Source of the DNA: Rhizobium oryzicola
Lineage (GTDB): Bacteria > Pseudomonadota > Alphaproteobacteria > Rhizobiales > Rhizobiaceae
Assembly: GCF_030504645.1 (NCBI RefSeq)
Contig: NZ_JAUKWQ010000001.1
Coordinates: forward strand, 1,116,001 to 1,180,000
Length of the DNA: 64,000 bases
Reading direction: 5' to 3'
In this document: positions 54,497-63,019 of the stretch, piece after piece
Layout of the letters: every line of letters starts with the position of its first letter
How positions within the stretch are numbered: position 1 is the stretch's first letter
The notes under the pieces: generated by a model
Seen by the model: the letters and a program-made list of their open reading frames with translations, nothing else
Databases searched by the model: none
What the model was told of the DNA's origin: nothing
Program-made: the position numbers and the translations under genes

Positions 54497-54515
54497 TGCA
54501 GCATGGGTTGCTGCA
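54497..54515. repeat. Short perfect inverted repeat upstream of the VOC gene
   Basis: TGCAGCA-TGGGT-TGCTGCA, 29 bp before the VOC ATG. The arms, with the preceding G, match those of the repeat at 2224-2248. No T-run follows, so an operator or leader hairpin is possible. Confidence 0.4.
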
Positions 54516-54543
54516 TCCGCTACGAACAGGGAGAGCACCGAGG

Positions 54544-54924
54544 ATGGATAACCTGGCAGATCACGGCGTCCGCTTTGGACGCATTGCTGCCGTCCTGCCG
54601 GTGATCGACATGCAAAGGGCAGAGCGGTTCTACAGTCGCGTGCTGGGATTTCGGAAAACCTACCAGGCAGGAGATCCCGTTCGGTTCATCATCATGGAGC
54701 GTGACCGCGGAGAGTTGCATTTGAGCTTCCAGCCCAACATGACGATAGCTTCCGGTTTTCCCGTCGCGCATCTCATGGTCGACGATCCTGACCGTTTCTT
54801 TAATGCTTGCAAAGCCCGTGGCGTTCGGCTGCTTCAACAAGTTAAAGATGAAGACGGTCGACTGGAAGCCTTCGTCATCGAGGACTCCGAAGGCAACCGG
54901 ATCGATATCGGTAGATCAGCCTGA
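54544..54924 (+). CDS. VOC-superfamily (glyoxalase/bleomycin-resistance) protein
   Basis: This 126-residue protein has one vicinal-oxygen-chelate domain: FGRIAAVLPVIDMQRAERFYSRVLGF, then RGELHLSFQ and a second half ending AFVIEDSEGNRIDIG, with glutamate or histidine positions for metal in ELHL. Small single-domain members bind antibiotics (Ble type) or act on small metabolites as dimers. GGGAGAG and GAGG precede the ATG. Substrate unknown. Confidence 0.82.
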   Translation: MDNLADHGVRFGRIAAVLPVIDMQRAERFYSRVLGFRKTYQAGDPVRFIIMERDRGELHLSFQPNMTIASGFPVAHLMVDDPDRFFNACKARGVRLLQQVKDEDGRLEAFVIEDSEGNRIDIGRSA

Positions 54925-54933
54925 AGCGCTCGT

Positions 54934-55275
54934 TTAGAGTCTTGTCCAGGTCTGCGACTTGCAGAAGATTTTCAGGACGCAGCCCTTCATCTTCAGCGAG
55001 TTTCCGTTCACGGAACCGGAACCCTCGTAGGTCTTGTCGTCTTCCGGGTCAGTAATCTCGCCTGTATATTCCTTGCCCTTGCCGCTGAGCTTGCCGATCT
55101 GCTTGCCGGCATATTCCCCGGTTTTCAGCGTCACGCAGAATGCGCCGCCACAGCTTGTGATGGCAGCCGTTGCGCCGCTCTCTGTCTTCCAATTGCCTTC
55201 AATGGGCTCTGCCGCCATGGCAACCCCGCTAAGCGAAAGAAGAACACTGAAGGTGAGGGACATGGTACGAATCAT
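54934..55275 (-). CDS. Exported DUF2147-like small protein
   Basis: This 113-residue protein has a signal peptide (cleavage about residue 21, AMAAEP) and a domain EGNWKTESGATAAITSCGGAFCVTL ... KMKGCVLKIFCKSQTW, which fits DUF2147, a lipocalin-like periplasmic family. Four cysteines could form two disulfides. GGAGGAG stands before ATG 55275. Function is unknown. It converges with the VOC gene, with 9 bp between them. Confidence 0.8.
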   Translation of the reverse strand: MIRTMSLTFSVLLSLSGVAMAAEPIEGNWKTESGATAAITSCGGAFCVTLKTGEYAGKQIGKLSGKGKEYTGEITDPEDDKTYEGSGSVNGNSLKMKGCVLKIFCKSQTWTRL

Positions 55276-55753
55276 CTGTTTCTCCTCCACAAAGCTTGCT
55301 TGAGCAGTCTCGTCAGACCCGATTGTCTATAACCCAAGCCCGACAAAATGCTATCTTACGCGAACGTAAAGGTAAATCCTTTCCTCCGTTCGAAGCAGTT
55401 CGCATAGTCCAATAACGTGTGACGGCTCCGTGAGTCATGCTTTCCAAAGGGTGAAGACGCCATGGTTAAGGGAAGGTTTTCAAATGGCCGGATTCCTTAA
55501 TTTCCAGGCCTTGTGATGTTTAATAAAAACCCAAGTTTACCAAGCGTTTGGACTTTATTTTCCGCAAATTAATCATGCATTTTAGGCGAATTTTGAATGG
55601 CTTGGTGCATAGTGAACTCATCAAACGAGCAGGGAAAACCCGCCGCTCCGCAGGACTGAAAGCCGCTTCAAGATGGCCGGTGCCTTCGGAGGCCCGAAAG
55701 GGCGATGAACAGGGATACGGATAAACAACAGGCTTAAAACAGGGATCAAACCG
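55276..55753. other. Intergenic region with AT-rich stretch and small GNRA-type hairpin
   Basis: The 478 bp between two divergent genes contain TTACG-CGAA-CGTAA at 55356-55369, an AT-rich block at 55500-55610 that probably holds the Sel1 gene promoter, and two adjacent small hairpins in its leader (GCCT-TCGG-AGGC at 55682-55693, GCCC-GAAA-GGGC at 55692-55703). No gene is convincing. Confidence 0.5.
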
Positions 55754-56020
55754 ATGGCACGCTTTGAAATGCTTCATTCCGAAATGGCCACCATGGGTGG
55801 CGAGGCCCGCGCCGAAACCTTTTGCGATATGGGACTGATGTATGCGACCGGCCGTGGTTGCGACATTGATCTGATTGCCGCACACAAATGGCTGAATATC
55901 GCAGCCATCCGGGGCTCCGACCGCGCCGCGGAACTGCGGGCTGATCTGGCCCATACGATGACCAAGATGCAGCTTGCACAGGCCCTGCGCGAAGCGCGTG
56001 AGTGGATGACCAAGCACTAA
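55754..56020 (+). CDS. Small Sel1-repeat protein
   Basis: This 88-residue protein has one clear Sel1-type repeat (FCDMGLMYATGRGCDIDLIAAHKWLNIAAIRG, about 23-54) followed by an alpha-helical end. Such tetratricopeptide-like units bind proteins. There is no signal peptide. GGGATC lies before the ATG. Its role is unknown. The mRNA leader carries small tetraloop hairpins. Confidence 0.75.
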   Translation: MARFEMLHSEMATMGGEARAETFCDMGLMYATGRGCDIDLIAAHKWLNIAAIRGSDRAAELRADLAHTMTKMQLAQALREAREWMTKH

Positions 56021-56116
56021 GACGGAGGACGGGCAGCGATTTCGAAGTTGTCCGATAGCACCCAAGGCCGCGACCGGCAGAAACAAGGCCGGCGCGGTTT
56101 TTCCGATTCGTGATGT

Positions 56117-57226
56117 TCAGAGCGTTTTGAGAACTTGAGGCAGGGCTGATTCCAGCAGGGCCATGTCTTCGGCGGTACCGGCACTGATGCGGATGCATCT
56201 GTTTAACGGTGCGACACCCGGCATACGAATGAAGACGCCATGCTCCAGCAGTCCGTCCACGATCCTTCGCGCATGATCACCATCGCTTCCGCAGTCGATC
56301 GCCACGAAATTCGTGGCTGACGCCAAGGGGAGAAGCCCATTGGTGCGGCCAATGGCACTGATTCGCTCACGGGAATCGGCGATGCGTTCAATCACCTGCT
56401 GAAGATAGACTTGATCCGTCAGAGCGGCGAGGGCCGCAGCGACGCTGACGCGCGACATTCCGAAGTGATTGCGAATCTTGTCAAAGCCTCGCGCATTCTC
56501 GGCGCTGGTGATGACATATCCCACGCGCGCGCCGGCCAGCCCATATGCCTTCGAGAATGTCCGAGTGCGCATGACATTCGGCTGGTCGATTAGCGAACCG
56601 ATGTCCGGCTGCGTGCCTTGAGGTGCTGTCTCGCAATAGGCTTCATCGAGAATGAGCAGCGTGGTTTCCGGCAGTGCGCGAGCGAAACGCAGGACACTCT
56701 CAGCATCCCACCAGCTTCCCATTGGATTATCCGGATTGGCGAAATAGACCAGCGGTGCGTTTTCCTTGCGAACAAGGTCCAACAAGCCCTGCAGGTCCTC
56801 TTTGTCATTGAGATAGGGAGTGGTCAGCAGGCGTCCGCCATGGCCCACTACATGAAAATTGAACGTCGGATAGGCCCCGAGCGACGTGACGACCCCCATG
56901 CCGGGCTCAATCACCATGCGCACGATCTGTCCGAGAAGGGAATCAATTCCTTCGCCAACCGCAATATTCTCCGGCTTACAACCCAGGTGCGCGGCCAGCC
57001 CTGATTTCAGATCGAAATTTTCGGGGTCGGCATATTTCCAGGTATCCTCAGCTGCCGCGGCCATGGCGGCGAGAACGGAAGGGGCGGGGCCAAATCCATT
57101 CTCGTTGGCGCCGATGCGAGCGAGGACCGTTTGTTGGCGTCGTCGTTCAAGCGCTTCCGGCCCGACAAAAGGTACGGTTGAGGGCAGGCTTTCAAAGAGA
57201 GGTGTAAAGCGGGAGAAGGCTGGCAT
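56117..57226 (-). CDS. Aminotransferase class I/II, HisC-like
   Basis: This 369-residue PLP enzyme has NENGFGPAPSV (substrate phosphate region of HisC relatives), NPDNPMGSW, LDEAYCE (cofactor aspartate) and Lys226 in TRTFSKAYGLAGARVGY. It could make histidinol phosphate or an aromatic amino acid. No his genes lie nearby, so a broad or aromatic aminotransferase is equally likely. The Shine-Dalgarno is weak. Confidence 0.82.
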   Translation of the reverse strand: MPAFSRFTPLFESLPSTVPFVGPEALERRRQQTVLARIGANENGFGPAPSVLAAMAAAAEDTWKYADPENFDLKSGLAAHLGCKPENIAVGEGIDSLLGQIVRMVIEPGMGVVTSLGAYPTFNFHVVGHGGRLLTTPYLNDKEDLQGLLDLVRKENAPLVYFANPDNPMGSWWDAESVLRFARALPETTLLILDEAYCETAPQGTQPDIGSLIDQPNVMRTRTFSKAYGLAGARVGYVITSAENARGFDKIRNHFGMSRVSVAAALAALTDQVYLQQVIERIADSRERISAIGRTNGLLPLASATNFVAIDCGSDGDHARRIVDGLLEHGVFIRMPGVAPLNRCIRISAGTAEDMALLESALPQVLKTL

Positions 57227-57340
57227 GACAAAGACATCCGGTAAGGTGAACCTGCCTCACCATAAGAGGCTTTGTCCAACAGACAAGCCAGCCCCCGCCG
57301 TTACCGTCCTGTTGCCGCCAGGGACAAACCACAAATGCTT

Positions 57341-57694
57341 TCAATGACTGGTGACGAAACTGAGCTTGATCACATGCATCAGGAATGCTGGATCGATCAG
57401 CATGTTAAAGCCGACCGAGAGTTTCTCCTCCTCGCGACGAATGATGGTGCAGCCGATTTCGTCGCGGATGCCCAAAATTTCCAGGAAGAAGTTTTTGGGA
57501 ACATCAAGGCTCGGATTCACATCCAGCTCTGCTCCGTACAACGAAATCTTACGGACCAAACAACGGACGCTGGTCTTCGTGCTGAGATGATGGCCGACGA
57601 AAATAATCCGCCCCGGACGGTCGATCAGGAACTTTTCAAAGATCTGGTCGCGCGGAATGTCTTTGTGCGTGTCGTTCAGCAAGTTCAAGGGCAT
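57341..57694 (-). CDS. PilZ-domain-like protein
   Basis: This 117-residue protein shows RIIFVGHHLSTKTSVRCLVRKISLYGAELDV, then VPKNFFLEI, GCTIIRREEEKLSVGF, the order of strands in small rhizobial PilZ-like proteins. The canonical c-di-GMP motifs RxxxR and DxSxxG are degenerate (CLVRKISLYGAEL), so nucleotide binding is uncertain. AGGAGG lies 5 bases before ATG 57694. Confidence 0.65.
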   Translation of the reverse strand: MPLNLLNDTHKDIPRDQIFEKFLIDRPGRIIFVGHHLSTKTSVRCLVRKISLYGAELDVNPSLDVPKNFFLEILGIRDEIGCTIIRREEEKLSVGFNMLIDPAFLMHVIKLSFVTSH

Positions 57695-57885
57695 CACACC
57701 CTCCTGTGGCAGTTACGAAGACAGGCTATCAAACGTTCGCTGATGCATCCTGAAGGCGAAAAATAAAATTGGTTGAATAGGTAGATTTTCCTTCCGGATA
57801 TTTGCCACACGGCATGTCGCGTTGACCTGTAAGGATCCGCTCGCTACCGCTGTGCTCAGGACGATGAATATAAGGAGAGGTTTTC

Positions 57886-59106
57886 ATGGCGGAGAGGCTG
57901 GTCGTTGTGGGAGGAGGGCAGGCTGCCTTCTCACTTGTTTCTAAACTTCGCGCTCTGGGCGATTCCCGTTCGATCACCATTCTCAGTGTGGAAGATGTCG
58001 CGCCCTACCAGCGTCCGCCGCTCTCCAAGAAGTACCTCCTGGGCGGAATGGAATTCGAGCGCCTGCTGCTGCGTCCGGTCGACTGGTACGTCCAGAACAA
58101 TATCGAACTGCGTCTTTCGACTTTTGTGGAAGAGATCGATCCTGCGGGTCAGTTCGTCCGCCTGCAGGACGGATCGAACATCGCCTATGATTATCTGGTA
58201 CTTGCCACAGGCTCGACACCCCGCCGTTTGCCGTCCGCCATTGGAGGAGATCTGCGCGGCGTGCATGTCATGCGCGACAAGCGGGACGCGGACCTCTTGA
58301 TGGACAAAATGAATGCGGGCCGGCGGCTGCTGGTGATCGGTGGTGGGTATATTGGACTCGAAGCGGCAGCGGTTGCCCGCCACAAGGGCATGGAAGTGAC
58401 GCTGATCGAAATGGCAGACCGCATTCTCCAGCGAGTCGCGGCGCCTGAGACAGCGGAAATCATCCGCACGGTTCATCTCCAACATGGTGTGGTTATTAAG
58501 CAATCGACAGGTCTCGTACGTCTGACAGGCGAAAACGGTGTGCTGAGCGGTGCGGAGCTCTCCGATGGGACGAATCTTCACGTCGATCTTGCGATCGTGG
58601 GAATCGGTGTCGCACCCAATGACGAACTGGCGCGACGCGCTGGACTGAACGTTGCCAACGGCATTGTGGTTGACGAATTCGCGCGCACATCCGATTCACG
58701 CATCTTTGCCGTTGGTGATTGCGTCATGCTGCCTTGGCGTGGCGAGCTGGTGCGACTCGAATCGGTTCAAAATGCCGTTGATCAGGCCGAAGTGGTCGCA
58801 GCGAATCTCTCAGGCCAGAGTCTCACATATCAACCGAAGCCATGGTTCTGGTCAGATCAGTACGACGTCAAACTGCAGATCGCCGGTTTCAACAGGGGCT
58901 ATGACGAGGTTTTGGTTCGCCCCGGTGCCCGCCAGGGCGCAATATCAGTCTGGTATTTCCGTGGTGGGCGGTTTGCGGCGGTGGATGCGATCAACGACGC
59001 AAAGGCCTATGTCACCGGAAAGAAGCTGCTTGATTCTGGAATCGAGCCGGATCGCGGTCTCCTTGCCGATCCTTCCAGCGATCTTAAGCAGCTGCTCTCC
59101 TTATAA
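57886..59106 (+). CDS. FAD/NAD-dependent ferredoxin (rhodocoxin) reductase-like oxidoreductase
   Basis: This 406-residue flavoprotein has the FAD motif VVVGGGQAAFSL (6-17), PYQRPPLSKKYL, the NAD motif VIGGGYIGLEAAA (about 149-161), and FAVGDCVML closing the FAD site. The C-terminal reductase domain (FWSDQYDVKLQIAG) is characteristic of reductases that feed ferredoxins of oxygenases or P450s. GGAGAGG precedes the ATG. No partner ferredoxin is encoded next to it. Confidence 0.9.
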   Translation: MAERLVVVGGGQAAFSLVSKLRALGDSRSITILSVEDVAPYQRPPLSKKYLLGGMEFERLLLRPVDWYVQNNIELRLSTFVEEIDPAGQFVRLQDGSNIAYDYLVLATGSTPRRLPSAIGGDLRGVHVMRDKRDADLLMDKMNAGRRLLVIGGGYIGLEAAAVARHKGMEVTLIEMADRILQRVAAPETAEIIRTVHLQHGVVIKQSTGLVRLTGENGVLSGAELSDGTNLHVDLAIVGIGVAPNDELARRAGLNVANGIVVDEFARTSDSRIFAVGDCVMLPWRGELVRLESVQNAVDQAEVVAANLSGQSLTYQPKPWFWSDQYDVKLQIAGFNRGYDEVLVRPGARQGAISVWYFRGGRFAAVDAINDAKAYVTGKKLLDSGIEPDRGLLADPSSDLKQLLSL

Positions 59107-59235
59107 ATGCCGGTCGGAATCGCTCGGCAAAGCCGCACAAACGTAGCCAATTGTCGGGAATTCCGCGAAATATCGAGGCAAGGCTGCAAATTGGCCTTGC
59201 ATTCAAAAGCCGACCGCAATAATCACGACCGCACC

Positions 59236-59326
59236 GGAGAGGTGGCCGAGTGGTCGAAGGCGCTCCCCTGCTAAGGGAGTATACGTCAAAAGCGTATCGA
59301 GGGTTCGAATCCCTTCCTCTCCGCCA
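59236..59326 (+). tRNA. tRNA-Ser (GCT)
   Basis: The 91-nt gene folds as a class II tRNA: acceptor GGAGAGG pairs with CCTCTCC, discriminator G and encoded CCA follow. The anticodon stem CTCCC/GGGAG encloses CTGCTAA, giving anticodon GCT, and a long variable arm (TATACG...CGTATC type) and the T loop GGTTCGAATC are present. It reads AGC and AGT serine codons. Confidence 0.96.
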
Positions 59327-59698
59327 TGCTGCATCAGGCAGCTGGCGATTTCCCAAGCCTCAACATTGACAGAGACTCAGCAGCCAGGCGCATCTGTGTC
59401 CGGTCGCCGCGATTGCGCGTCTAACCTCCTGCAAAACAAGGCTTTCTTAACGATCGGTAAAAATTGAACGATCTGCCTCACGGGTTTGTGTCCTTTCAGC
59501 AACAGACGTTTGTGAAGCAGCTGTAGAGCTCTCGAATGGCTCAAGTTCGCGATTGCAAGCCAAAAGGTCTCTTGTATGTTCAGCGTCAGAAGCGAGGCGG
59601 TGGATCGTCTGTCTTCTGAAACCGACGGGGATGGGGCAGGGAATGCTGTCCTTCAGCCAAAGAACCCAGACCCATATGAAACTTGACTGGAGGTCAAT
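59327..59698. other. Leader/promoter region of the first porin gene
   Basis: The 372 bp between the tRNA and the porin ATG end with a strong GGAGG 7 bases before the ATG. A CTTAACGATCGG stretch lies near 59447. I see no gene. The length suggests a long 5' untranslated region, common for abundant porins. Confidence 0.5.
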
Positions 59699-60769
59699 AT
59701 GAACATCAAGAGCCTTCTTCTCGGCTCGGCTGCTGCTCTCGCAGCAGTATCCGGCGCACAGGCTGCCGACGCAATCGTCGCAGCTGCTCCGGAGCCGGTA
59801 GAATACGTTCGCGTTTGCGACGCTTTCGGTAAGGGCTACTTCTACATCCCGGGTACCGAAACCTGCCTCAAGATCAGCGGCTACGTTCGTTTCCAGGCTG
59901 ACTGGTCGAGCTTCAACCGTGGTCCTGGCATCAAGGACTTCGACTGGGATGCTCGTACGCGCGGTCTCGTAACCTTCAACGCTAAGTCGGACACCGAACT
60001 CGGCGCTCTGGGTTCCACGATCACGATCCGCACCTGGGCTAACGGCGACGGCACCCAGAACAGCCTCGACCTCGACGAAGCGTTCCTGACGCTCGGCGGC
60101 TTCCGCGCTGGCTACGGCTACAACTACTGGGACGCTGGTCTCTCTGGCGAAACCGACGACCTCGGCTCGAACCGCATCAACCAGATCGGCTACGAGTACA
60201 CCGCTGGTTCGATCAAGGCTGGCCTGTTTGTTGATGAGCTGACCAAGGCTTACAGCCGTTCGGCTGCTGTCTTCAACGCTGGCACCTACGGCACCGGCGG
60301 CATGGGCGACAACGTTTCCAAGAACGTTGGTATCGAAGGTCAGATCTCTGGCGTATTTGGCCCGGTTAACGTTGCTCTTCTCGGCGGTTACGACATCGCT
60401 GCTGAAGAAGGCGCTGTTCGCCTCATGGGTACGGCTGCTATCGGTCCGGGCACGCTCGGCGCAGCAGTTGTTTACTCCTCTGGCGTAAACGCTTACTACG
60501 ACAAGGCTGAGTGGACCACGGCAGTTGAATACGCTGTCAAGGTTACCGACAAGCTGACCCTGACGCCTGGCTTCCAGTACTGGTGGAACGTGAATGTCAA
60601 CGCTGCTGGCGACTACACCAACGGCGACGCTTGGAAGGCTGGTCTGACTGTAGACTACGCAATCACCTCCGGCCTGACCGGCAAGGTTTCTGTACAGTAC
60701 AGCGAATCTGACGCTGCTGGCGTAGCTGACAAGTGGGAAGGCTACTTCCGCCTTCAGCGCACGTTCTAA
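59699..60769 (+). CDS. ropA: RopA/Omp2b-type outer-membrane porin (copy 1)
   Basis: This 356-residue porin has a signal peptide (cleavage after AQA, residue 22), then ADAIVAAAPEPVEYVRVCDAFG, GYFYIPGTETCLKISGYVRFQ, whose two cysteines form the loop found in rhizobial porins, and 16 predicted beta strands ending in FRLQRTF with terminal Phe for the BAM complex. It allows diffusion of small solutes through the outer membrane. Codon use is strongly biased to GCT, GGC, TAC and AAG, suggesting high expression. Copy 2 follows 79 bp later. Confidence 0.93.
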   Translation: MNIKSLLLGSAAALAAVSGAQAADAIVAAAPEPVEYVRVCDAFGKGYFYIPGTETCLKISGYVRFQADWSSFNRGPGIKDFDWDARTRGLVTFNAKSDTELGALGSTITIRTWANGDGTQNSLDLDEAFLTLGGFRAGYGYNYWDAGLSGETDDLGSNRINQIGYEYTAGSIKAGLFVDELTKAYSRSAAVFNAGTYGTGGMGDNVSKNVGIEGQISGVFGPVNVALLGGYDIAAEEGAVRLMGTAAIGPGTLGAAVVYSSGVNAYYDKAEWTTAVEYAVKVTDKLTLTPGFQYWWNVNVNAAGDYTNGDAWKAGLTVDYAITSGLTGKVSVQYSESDAAGVADKWEGYFRLQRTF

Positions 60770-60782
60770 TCTGATCTGATTA

Positions 60783-60811
60783 TCTCGGCCCGGGTCATCC
60801 CCGGGCCGAGA
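60783..60811. terminator. Strong hairpin after the first porin
   Basis: TCTCGGCCCGGG and CCCGGGCCGAGA form a perfect 12-bp stem with loop TCATC. No T-run follows, so it may act as an mRNA-stabilising structure or partial terminator between the two porins. Confidence 0.6.
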
Positions 60812-60848
60812 CGCTTCTGATAACCTCTGCTAATCGGTGGGGAATAAA

Positions 60849-61880
60849 ATGAATATAAAAACTCTTCTCGTCACTTCTGCCGCAGCTTTCGCTGCCGTAT
60901 CTTCCGCTCACGCTGCTGACGCGATCGTCGCTGCTGCACCTGAGCCTGTCGAATATGTGCGCGTCTGCGATGCATTTGGTACTGGCTATTTCTATATTCC
61001 CGGCACTGAGACCTGCCTGAAGATCAACGGTTACGTCCGTTTCCAGGCTGATTGGTCGAGCTTCAACCGCGGTCCTGGCATCAAGGACTTCGACTGGGAT
61101 GCACGTACGCGCGGTCTCGTAACGTTCAACGCAAAGTCTGACACCGAGCTCGGCGCTCTGGCCTCGACGATCACGCTCCGTACCTGGGCGAATGGCGACG
61201 GCACCCAGAACAGCCTCGACCTCGACGAAGCATACCTGACCCTCGGCGGCTTCCGCGCTGGTTACGGCTACAACTACTGGGATAACGACCTCTCCGGCGA
61301 GACGGACGACCTTGGTTCGAACCGTATCAACCAGATCGGCTACGAGTATAAGAACGACTCGTTCTCCGCTGGTTTCTTCGTTGACGAACTGACGAAGACC
61401 TACAGCAACCTGTTCCCGGCTTGGTACACCGGCAACGACAATGTCGGGTTCGAAGGCCAGATTTCTGGTAAGTTCGGTCCGGTTGAAGCATTCCTGCTTG
61501 GTTCTTACGACGTCGCAGCTGAAAACGGCGCAGTTCGCCTGCTTGCAACTGCTGATGTTGGTCCCGGCACGTTCGGCATCGCTGGCATCTATTCGTCTGG
61601 CGCAAACGCCTATTACGACCTGTCGGAATGGACCGTTGCTGCTGAATATGCTGTAAAGGTCAACGACAAGCTCTCCGTAACGCCTGGCTTCCAGTACTGG
61701 TGGAACACTGGCGTGAACGGCAATGGCGATTTCACCAATGGTGATGCCTGGAAGGCTGGTATGACGGTTGATTACAAGATCACGTCTGGCCTGACGTCCA
61801 AGGTTAGCGTTCAGTATCAGGAAGGCGATGGCCAGGCTGATACGTGGAGCGGCTTCTTCCGCCTGCAGCGTACGTTCTAA
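60849..61880 (+). CDS. RopA/Omp2b-type outer-membrane porin (copy 2)
   Basis: This 343-residue porin is a paralogue of copy 1, nearly identical in sequence over the mature residues up to about 165. It differs mainly in a surface loop (SNLFPAWYTGNDN instead of a longer SRSAAVFNAG segment), making it about 13 residues shorter. The end FRLQRTF is the same. GGTGGGG precedes ATG 60849. Differences in the loop could change phage or immune recognition. It is likely transcribed separately or by read-through past the 60783 hairpin. Confidence 0.92.
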   Translation: MNIKTLLVTSAAAFAAVSSAHAADAIVAAAPEPVEYVRVCDAFGTGYFYIPGTETCLKINGYVRFQADWSSFNRGPGIKDFDWDARTRGLVTFNAKSDTELGALASTITLRTWANGDGTQNSLDLDEAYLTLGGFRAGYGYNYWDNDLSGETDDLGSNRINQIGYEYKNDSFSAGFFVDELTKTYSNLFPAWYTGNDNVGFEGQISGKFGPVEAFLLGSYDVAAENGAVRLLATADVGPGTFGIAGIYSSGANAYYDLSEWTVAAEYAVKVNDKLSVTPGFQYWWNTGVNGNGDFTNGDAWKAGMTVDYKITSGLTSKVSVQYQEGDGQADTWSGFFRLQRTF

Positions 61881-61904
61881 TTCAATCTCTCCAGATTGTT
61901 TGTT

Positions 61905-61930
61905 AAGGCCCGGCAATGCCGGGCCTTTTT
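61905..61930 (+). terminator. Terminator after the second porin
   Basis: AAGGCCCGGC and GCCGGGCCTT form a perfect 10-bp stem with loop AAT, followed by TTT and CGTTT. It is a standard rho-independent terminator. Confidence 0.9.
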
Positions 61931-62101
61931 CGTTTAGCCTACTCGTTGGTCGTTACCTGCGCATCAGGTGGGCATGCCAGGGCCTGAAGCGAGCTGGAAC
62001 ATTTCAACGCCACTTTCGCAGGTCGATTGCGATGTGAAGCCTCTATCTCCAGAGCGTGGAGAAATGCTCCAGAGACAGTGTGGTCAATGTGAAGAAGGTA
62101 C

Positions 62102-62980
62102 TTATTCTACTGGGAGGAGGAATGCGGCAATGCGCTGCGGCAAATCATCCAGATGTAGAACAGGAGCGTGGCCTTGGCCGCGGGCTTCCACCGTCAAAAG
62201 ACCGGGCCGGCGTCGATGCATTTCGTCGACAATGGCGGGCGTCAGCAGTTCTGAATTCTCACCCCGGATGACCATCAGGGGAACGTCCGGAAAGGTGTCA
62301 AACTTCTCCCACAAATCGGGCAGGGGGCCATCGAGCGCCATAGATGCAAAGCTTTCGGCGATGGCCGGATCGCAGTCTGCGCCCCAGCTACCATCTGACT
62401 CGCGATAGGTAGCGGTTGCATAATCGCGCCAATCGGTGTCCTCTAAGAGGGTAAACATGTCGCCGTGTATGAACTTCACATGGCGGACCGTATCCTCGAA
62501 GCTTCCAATGTCCGGCCTAGCTCCCAGATATCGCTGGATTTGCTTCAACCCTTCCAGTCCCAGTTCTGGGCCGACATCGTTGAAAATCACGCTGCCGATG
62601 ATATCGGGCCGCAGACCGGCCAAGATATGGAGAATCAAACCACCTCGCGAGGTGCCGATAAACGCGGCACGCGCGATACTCAGCTGATTCAAAATCAGCA
62701 GGAGATCCAGGCATTCTTGAACCACATTGTAGCTTGTCTTGTCCTCGGCCCAATCGGATGTGCCACGGCCACGATAGTCAACTGCAATGACTCGACGCGG
62801 ACGTTCCTTGTCCGCAGCCAGCCGCAATGCCAGCTGATGAAAGTCCTTTGCGTTGCGCGTCAAACCCGGCAGGCATACTACCGGCATGCATCGTAAATCG
62901 CCGGCATCGGCGGTCTGGTAGTCCCGAAAACCGAGCTTCAAGCCGTCTGCGGTTGTGATGAAATGCTGCTCAAACGTCAC
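62102..62980 (-). CDS. Alpha/beta hydrolase
   Basis: This 292-residue enzyme has the oxyanion segment CLPGLTRNAKDFH, the DYRGRGTSDW turn, nucleophile Ser111 in GTSRGG, an acid in VIRGENSELLT, and the catalytic His in GQGHAPVL (about 270). Substrate is unknown; family members are esterases or lactonases. The start is cytoplasmic with no signal peptide. It lies 39 bp downstream of the lytic transglycosylase on the same strand and may be co-transcribed. Confidence 0.87.
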   Translation of the reverse strand: MTFEQHFITTADGLKLGFRDYQTADAGDLRCMPVVCLPGLTRNAKDFHQLALRLAADKERPRRVIAVDYRGRGTSDWAEDKTSYNVVQECLDLLLILNQLSIARAAFIGTSRGGLILHILAGLRPDIIGSVIFNDVGPELGLEGLKQIQRYLGARPDIGSFEDTVRHVKFIHGDMFTLLEDTDWRDYATATYRESDGSWGADCDPAIAESFASMALDGPLPDLWEKFDTFPDVPLMVIRGENSELLTPAIVDEMHRRRPGLLTVEARGQGHAPVLHLDDLPQRIAAFLLPVE

Positions 62981-63019
62981 ACCGGCTCCCCTTGCAAGAC
63001 CGAGTTCTGAATGCGGAAG

